From CAZFQG01 sp964520785 (lineage in GTDB: Bacteria > Planctomycetota > Planctomycetia > Pirellulales > Thermoguttaceae), in NCBI GenBank assembly GCA_964520785.1, contig CAZFQG010000086.1:1-24882 (forward strand): 24,882 nucleotides of DNA, given 5' to 3'. The translations under genes and the position numbers were made by a program. The notes below the pieces were generated by a model. That model searched no databases. It was not told where the DNA came from and saw only the letters and a list, made by a program, of their open reading frames with translations. Positions 21,350-24,882 of the stretch are shown in pieces (within the stretch, counting starts at the first letter, position 1; every line of letters begins with the position of its first letter).

Positions 21350-22156
21350 CTACCCGTTGGCGAGCGTTTGGGCTTCGTCGCGGTTGATCTCGACGCGGCG
21401 AATCGCCGTCGCCCTTCCGGTCGCCTCGTCGACGTCGACCAGAGTACCCTGGACTCTGGGGTCCTCCGTGGCGACCTCGAAGTGGGTCGGGCGGAAGGTG
21501 CGGACGGTTTGCAGGACGCGGTCGATCCGCCGTCCCAAGATACTTTCCTGCGCCCCGGTCATGCCAACGTCGCACTGAAACGCGGTGCCGCCGGGCAAGA
21601 TTCGCTCGTCGGCGGTGGGAACGTGCGTGTGGGTCCCCAGGACGGCGGAAACGCGGCCGTCCAAATGGCGGCCCATCAATTGCATGTCGCTGGTCGCTTC
21701 CGCATGGAAGTCGACGAGGACGACCTTGACCTCCTCGGGGAGCTTTTCCAGAATCTGGTCGGCCGCCTGGAAGGGACAATCGACCGGCTGCATGAAGACA
21801 CGGCCCACCAGGGCCACGACGGCGACCGGAGTCTTGTTTCTCGCGACGAGAACCGTGTGCCCCCGACCGGGAGCGCTGCCGGGAAAATTCGCGGGTCGCA
21901 AGATACGGTCTTCCGCGCCGAGGATTCCGAAAACCTCGCGACGGCGGAAGGCGTGGTCGCCCAGCGTCACGCAGTCGACGCCGGCGGCGACGAGTTCGCG
22001 GTACAGCGAGGGCGTGATCCCGGAACCTCCGGACGCATTCTCGCCGTTGGCGACCGCCAAATCGACGCATTCGCGTTTGCGCAGCCCGCGCAGCGCCCTC
22101 GCGAGAATCGAAACGCCCGGCTTTCCGACAACGTCGCCAATGAGCAGTAGACGCAC
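21350..22156 (-). CDS. ymdB: YmdB-family metallophosphoesterase (268 aa)
   Basis: A full-length YmdB-type calcineurin-like phosphodiesterase. The Bacillus homologue cleaves 2',3'-cyclic AMP and links RNA turnover to cell fate. Metal-ligand motifs are visible: GDVVG (D8), NGENASGG (E39, N40), TLGDHAF (D67, H68), DFHAEATSD (H151) and GTHTHVPTAD (H176, H178). In the third motif the usual GNH is GDH here, so a metal-bridging Asn is replaced by Asp. The start is GTG at 22156, giving RLLLIGDVVG in register with the family; no strong ribosome site is seen. It follows rny after 38 bp on the same strand, the conserved rny-ymdB order known from Firmicutes, so the two are co-transcribed. Confidence 0.95.
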   Translation of the reverse strand: MRLLLIGDVVGKPGVSILARALRGLRKRECVDLAVANGENASGGSGITPSLYRELVAAGVDCVTLGDHAFRRREVFGILGAEDRILRPANFPGSAPGRGHTVLVARNKTPVAVVALVGRVFMQPVDCPFQAADQILEKLPEEVKVVLVDFHAEATSDMQLMGRHLDGRVSAVLGTHTHVPTADERILPGGTAFQCDVGMTGAQESILGRRIDRVLQTVRTFRPTHFEVATEDPRVQGTLVDVDEATGRATAIRRVEINRDEAQTLANG

Positions 22157-22194
22157 GAATCAGTCTTTCGTTCTCAAGGAAAGGGGGCCCTGAA

Positions 22195-23748
22195 TCAGTG
22201 GGCGATCTCGGTGTAACGGCTCTCTCGAATCACGGTGACCTTGACTTCACCCGGGTAGCTTAACCGTTCTTCGAAAGCCTTGGCGACCTCGCGGCATATT
22301 TTCGCGGCCGATTCATCGGAAGTGTCTTTTGCGCTGACCATGGCGCGGAGTTCGCGACCCGCCTGGATCGCGAAGGCCTGTTCGACGCCGGGAAAGCCGG
22401 TGGCGATCGTCTCGAGTTCTTCCATCCGCTTGATGTACCGTTCCAGCGTCTCGCGTCGCGCTCCCGGCCGCGAGGCGCTGCACGCGTCGGCGGCGGCGAC
22501 GATGACCGTATACGGATTGTCGACCCGCACGTCGTCATGATGGCCGGCGGCGGCCTGCACGACCTCGACGGGTTCCCCGTACCGTTTCAACAAGTCCGCG
22601 CCGATCTTGGGATGTCCCCCGTCGACTTCGTGATCGACCGCCTTTCCGATGTCGTGGAGCAATCCGGCGCGACGCGCCAGCTTGCCGTCCAGGCCCATCT
22701 CCTCGGCGATCATGCCGGCCACGAACGCGACCTCGACCGAATGCCGCAGGATATTCTGGCTGAAACTCGTGCGGAATTCCAGGCGGCCCAAGAGGTTGAC
22801 GATGCGCTCGTGAAGGCCGTGAACGTCGACCTCCTGCCGGGCCTCCTCTCCCACCTTCTGTATATAGCGGTCCATCTCCTTCTGCGTCGCCTTAACCACC
22901 TCCTCGATCCGCGAGGGATGTATCCGGCCGTCGGCAATCAGCTTCGCCAGGGACTTCCGCGCGATTTCGCGCCGGATCATGTCGAACGCGCTGACGATGA
23001 CCACGCCGGGCGTGTCGTCGATGATCACGTCCACGCCGGTGACCTTCTCGAAGGTTCGGATGTTGCGCCCTTCGCGGCCGATGATCCGACCCTTCATTTC
23101 ATCGTTCGGGATGTCGACCGTGTTGGTGGTCGTCTCCGCCGTATGAGGCGCGGCATACCTTTGAATCGCGGAGAGAATGATAGCGCGAGACTTTTCCTCG
23201 CATTCCGCCTCCACCTTCCGCTCGTGCTGAAGAATGACGGCCCCGACTTCCTGCGTGAGCTGCGTGTTCAGCAATTCCAGCAGTTTCGCCGTCGCTTCCT
23301 CCTTATTCAGTCCGCTTAAGTCGTGCAATGTCTGCCGCTGCATGTCGAGTAACTTATCGAGTTCCTCGCGGCGGCGATTGGTTTCCTGAATGCGTTCCGT
23401 CAGTTTGCGCTGCGCGTTTTCAACACCTTTTTCCTGTTTCTGAAGCTGGCCGGCCTGCTGTTCAAGGGCATCTTGACGCTTGTCGAGGATTCGCTCGCGT
23501 TCGTGCAGCTCCTTGCGAAGTTTTCGGAGCTCCTTCTCCCCTTCGGCCTTCTGCTGGATGGCAAGTTCCTTGAGTTCCAGTTCCACCTCGCGACGGCGGT
23601 TCTGCATCTCGCGTTCCGCTGTTTCGACGATTTGCCGGGCTTCCGTTTCCGCGTCCTTGCGGCGGAGGTAATCGAGGAGCTTAATAGCGAAGAACGTTAA
23701 GATCGCGGCGGCGGCCGCCGTGATCGTGATCAGAACGGGGTCATTCAC
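22195..23748 (-). CDS. rny: Ribonuclease Y (517 aa)
   Basis: The membrane-anchored endoribonuclease that starts bulk mRNA decay. The domain order is complete: an N-terminal membrane span (about 4-25), a long charged coiled coil (about 30-190), a KH domain (about 208-270, with GRIIGREGRNIRTFEKVTGVDVIIDD carrying the GxxG loop), an HD domain (H336, H365-D366 in LLHDIGKA, H379, H403-H404, D421) and a C-terminal region ending in VKVTVIRESRYTEIAH. Length matches the family (about 510-520). The ATG at 23748 has AAGGA about 11 nt upstream. It is the first gene of the pair with ymdB. The long upstream region probably contains its promoter, but no clear boxes were found. Confidence 0.98.
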   Translation of the reverse strand: MNDPVLITITAAAAAILTFFAIKLLDYLRRKDAETEARQIVETAEREMQNRRREVELELKELAIQQKAEGEKELRKLRKELHERERILDKRQDALEQQAGQLQKQEKGVENAQRKLTERIQETNRRREELDKLLDMQRQTLHDLSGLNKEEATAKLLELLNTQLTQEVGAVILQHERKVEAECEEKSRAIILSAIQRYAAPHTAETTTNTVDIPNDEMKGRIIGREGRNIRTFEKVTGVDVIIDDTPGVVIVSAFDMIRREIARKSLAKLIADGRIHPSRIEEVVKATQKEMDRYIQKVGEEARQEVDVHGLHERIVNLLGRLEFRTSFSQNILRHSVEVAFVAGMIAEEMGLDGKLARRAGLLHDIGKAVDHEVDGGHPKIGADLLKRYGEPVEVVQAAAGHHDDVRVDNPYTVIVAAADACSASRPGARRETLERYIKRMEELETIATGFPGVEQAFAIQAGRELRAMVSAKDTSDESAAKICREVAKAFEERLSYPGEVKVTVIRESRYTEIAH

Positions 23749-24566
23749 GGTTCGGTCCTTCCAGTCGATGGCGCGATGACGCGCTATGTGTTCGGGTCCG
23801 AGAATATCCCGAGTCCAAGGGAGAGACCAACTAGAATTCGCGCGGAGTTATCCCCCTTCCGCGGAATCGACCGGACGCGGGTTACCCGCGAACCGACCGC
23901 TCACCGAAAGACCGATCGTCGATGTCGACCCGGCCGACGGCCCTGTTCCCAAGACCGCGAGCCGGCGGCGCACAAGCATGAAACTCGCTACGTCAGCGAG
24001 TGGGGTATGTCCCACGCCGAGGGAACCGGGCCGCTACTAAGGCAGTGCCCGGTTGGGGCGGTAACACCGGCGGACACTCCTCCGGGGGGACCAATAGCTC
24101 GCGTTAAACGGAAGTCTGTTTTCAACCTGATTCGCTCACGTTGCCCCACATGTTGTATTCGCTCCACGAGAACCGGAACCGGACGCAAGCCCGAAAGGAA
24201 GAACCTGAGCCAGGAACCGGTCTTGGATACTCTTCGTGCATACCCCGTTAATCGTTCAACGACGAACCGGATGCAGAGTAGAAGCCAATGCATTAGCCAA
24301 TCAACCAAATCTGGGGTCTCGAAAGCGGAAGGTTGTCACGGTCGACAAACAAGCAAAATCGGAATCGTCCAAATGATCTCGCCTTGACACCTCGGGACAC
24401 CCCCAATAAGGGGAATCCTCGGTTAGCTTTGCGATAATTTCTCTTTCATAATCTTAACAAAGAATCCGCTGCCCGCAAGCAACGCCGCTGGCCTGATGGA
24501 GCGATTTTGCAATAATGGGACCTTTCCAGTTGGAATAATGCAACTTCTAGGTAATATCTACGTGGC
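23749..24566. other. 818-bp gene-free region with a cluster of hairpins
   Basis: This divergent region between rny and tilS has no protein gene I can support. Between 23983 and 24085 there are several stem-loops in series: ACTCGCT ACGTC AGCGAGT (23983-24001), AACCGGGC with GCCCGGTT around a 15-nt loop (24024-24054), and CCGGcGGA CAC TCCtCCGG (24067-24085). They resemble neither tmRNA, SRP RNA nor the RNase P core. They could be palindromic repeat units or a structured leader or non-coding RNA. From about 24420 to 24560 the sequence turns AT-rich, with CATAAT and AATAAT boxes that may hold the tilS promoter, but no convincing -35 partner is present. Confidence 0.45.
23983..24085. repeat. Tandem hairpin cluster (possible REP-like unit or structured RNA)
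   Basis: Three stem-loops occur within about 100 bp: a 7-bp stem, an 8-bp stem and an interrupted 7-bp stem. Pairing is symmetric, so either strand could form them. No covariation information is available within one window. Confidence 0.4.
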
Positions 24567-24882
24567 ATGGAATCACTTTGCGGTGAAAAACGGCATCCTT
24601 GGGAAAGCAAATTCGCTGCCGAATGGCCACCCTCTCAGTGGAGAGATTTGACTATCATGGTCGCGATCTCTGGAGGGGGGGATAGCGTTGCTCTGGCGCG
24701 AGGCCTATTGGCAACACGCCAACGGGGGGAAGGTAAGATTGTCGCGGCCCATTTCAATCATCGTCTCCGAGGTACCGAGTCCGACGCGGACGAACGGTTC
24801 GTCGCCGATTTCTGCCACCAGCATCGGATTCCCTTGCGGTTGGGCCGTTTCCCGAAGCACTCGTCGGGGAGAATCGTAAGCG
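24567..24882 (+). CDS. tilS: tRNA(Ile)-lysidine synthetase, N-terminal part (105 codons, runs off the window)
   Basis: The frame from ATG 24567 is open to the window end. It reads MESLCGEKRHPWESKF..., then AEWPPSQWRDLTIMVAISGGGDSVAL. The PP-loop ATP-binding motif SGGGDS is at residues 35-40. It is followed by KIVAAHFNHRLRGTESDADERFVADFC, the family's (V)AHxNHxLRGxESDxDExFV block. TilS modifies C34 of tRNA-Ile(CAU) to lysidine so that it reads AUA codons, and it is essential in most bacteria. An in-frame TAA (24552-24554) lies 12 bp upstream, so this is the first possible ATG. No Shine-Dalgarno site is seen. The pre-PP-loop segment of about 30 residues is normal. The rest of the gene is outside the window. 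Confidence 0.93.
   Translation, partial: MESLCGEKRHPWESKFAAEWPPSQWRDLTIMVAISGGGDSVALARGLLATRQRGEGKIVAAHFNHRLRGTESDADERFVADFCHQHRIPLRLGRFPKHSSGRIVS

Noticed and set aside
18835..21387. 850-codon open frame on the plus strand
   Set aside because: It is antisense to the GH99-like gene. The product has no domain, and such long shadows are expected in GC-rich coding DNA.
23983..24110. tmRNA, SRP RNA or RNase P RNA
   Set aside because: None of the conserved core sequences of these RNAs is present on either strand.
23988..24308. 106-codon minus-strand frame with a hydrophobic start
   Set aside because: Only the first 25 residues look membrane-like. The rest translates the palindromic region, and no ribosome site is seen.
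23776..24387. 203-codon plus-strand open frame in the rny-tilS spacer
   Set aside because: The translation is basic and low in hydrophobic order. It has no ribosome site and no family resemblance, and it crosses the hairpin cluster.

Overview
The window looks like a chromosomal stretch from a planctomycete (Pirellulales-type), with G+C around 60%. The evidence is the protein families. There are two DUF1559 pseudopilin-like genes with the N-terminal RGFTLVELLVVIAIIGILIALLLPA signature, plus one divergent DUF1559-like protein. Three secreted proteins end in paired dockerin-like loops (ADLDxxRANWG) followed by a PEP-CTERM sorting tail. An ECF sigma operon of planctomycete type and nested palindromic intergenic repeats add to this. 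No database search was possible, so all family names are by recognition.

Layout, left to right. Positions 13-55 are the 3' part of a tRNA, probably Arg(CCT), whose 5' part is not tRNA; this looks like an integration scar. An operon on the minus strand (5555 to 344) starts from a perfect TTGACA-17-TATAAT promoter. It encodes a double-LamG/dockerin/PEP-CTERM protein, a neutral-ceramidase-like/LamG/dockerin/PEP-CTERM protein interrupted by a 10-N assembly gap, and a DUF1559 protein coupled by an ATGA overlap. A second minus-strand operon (9212 to 5798) encodes a sialidase-superfamily protein and a right-handed beta-helix/CBM protein. A bacteriohemerythrin gene (minus) stands divergent to a DUF1559 gene (plus) that is frameshifted by an exact 46-bp tandem duplication.

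Further right lie a secreted DUF1559-like protein (minus), a nested inverted repeat, and a three-gene minus-strand cassette: ECF sigma, a single-membrane-span protein and an exported pseudopilin-like-tailed protein, with overlapping reading frames. Next, on the plus strand, come a DegT/DnrJ-type PLP aminotransferase and a dipeptide epimerase of the enolase superfamily. On the minus strand follow a GH99-like/NBR1-Ig/dockerin/PEP-CTERM protein and the housekeeping pair rny-ymdB. After an 818-bp gene-free stretch rich in hairpins, the start of tilS (plus) runs off the right edge.

The accessory genes read as an extracellular glycan/lipid degradation and surface-display set: a ceramidase-like enzyme, a sialidase-like protein, a beta-helix lyase-like protein and a GH99-like protein. 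Several are destined for exosortase-type sorting and carry calcium-binding dockerin-like modules. The right end (rny, ymdB, tilS) is core RNA metabolism. Two places, the N run and the exact 46-bp duplication, probably reflect assembly rather than biology.
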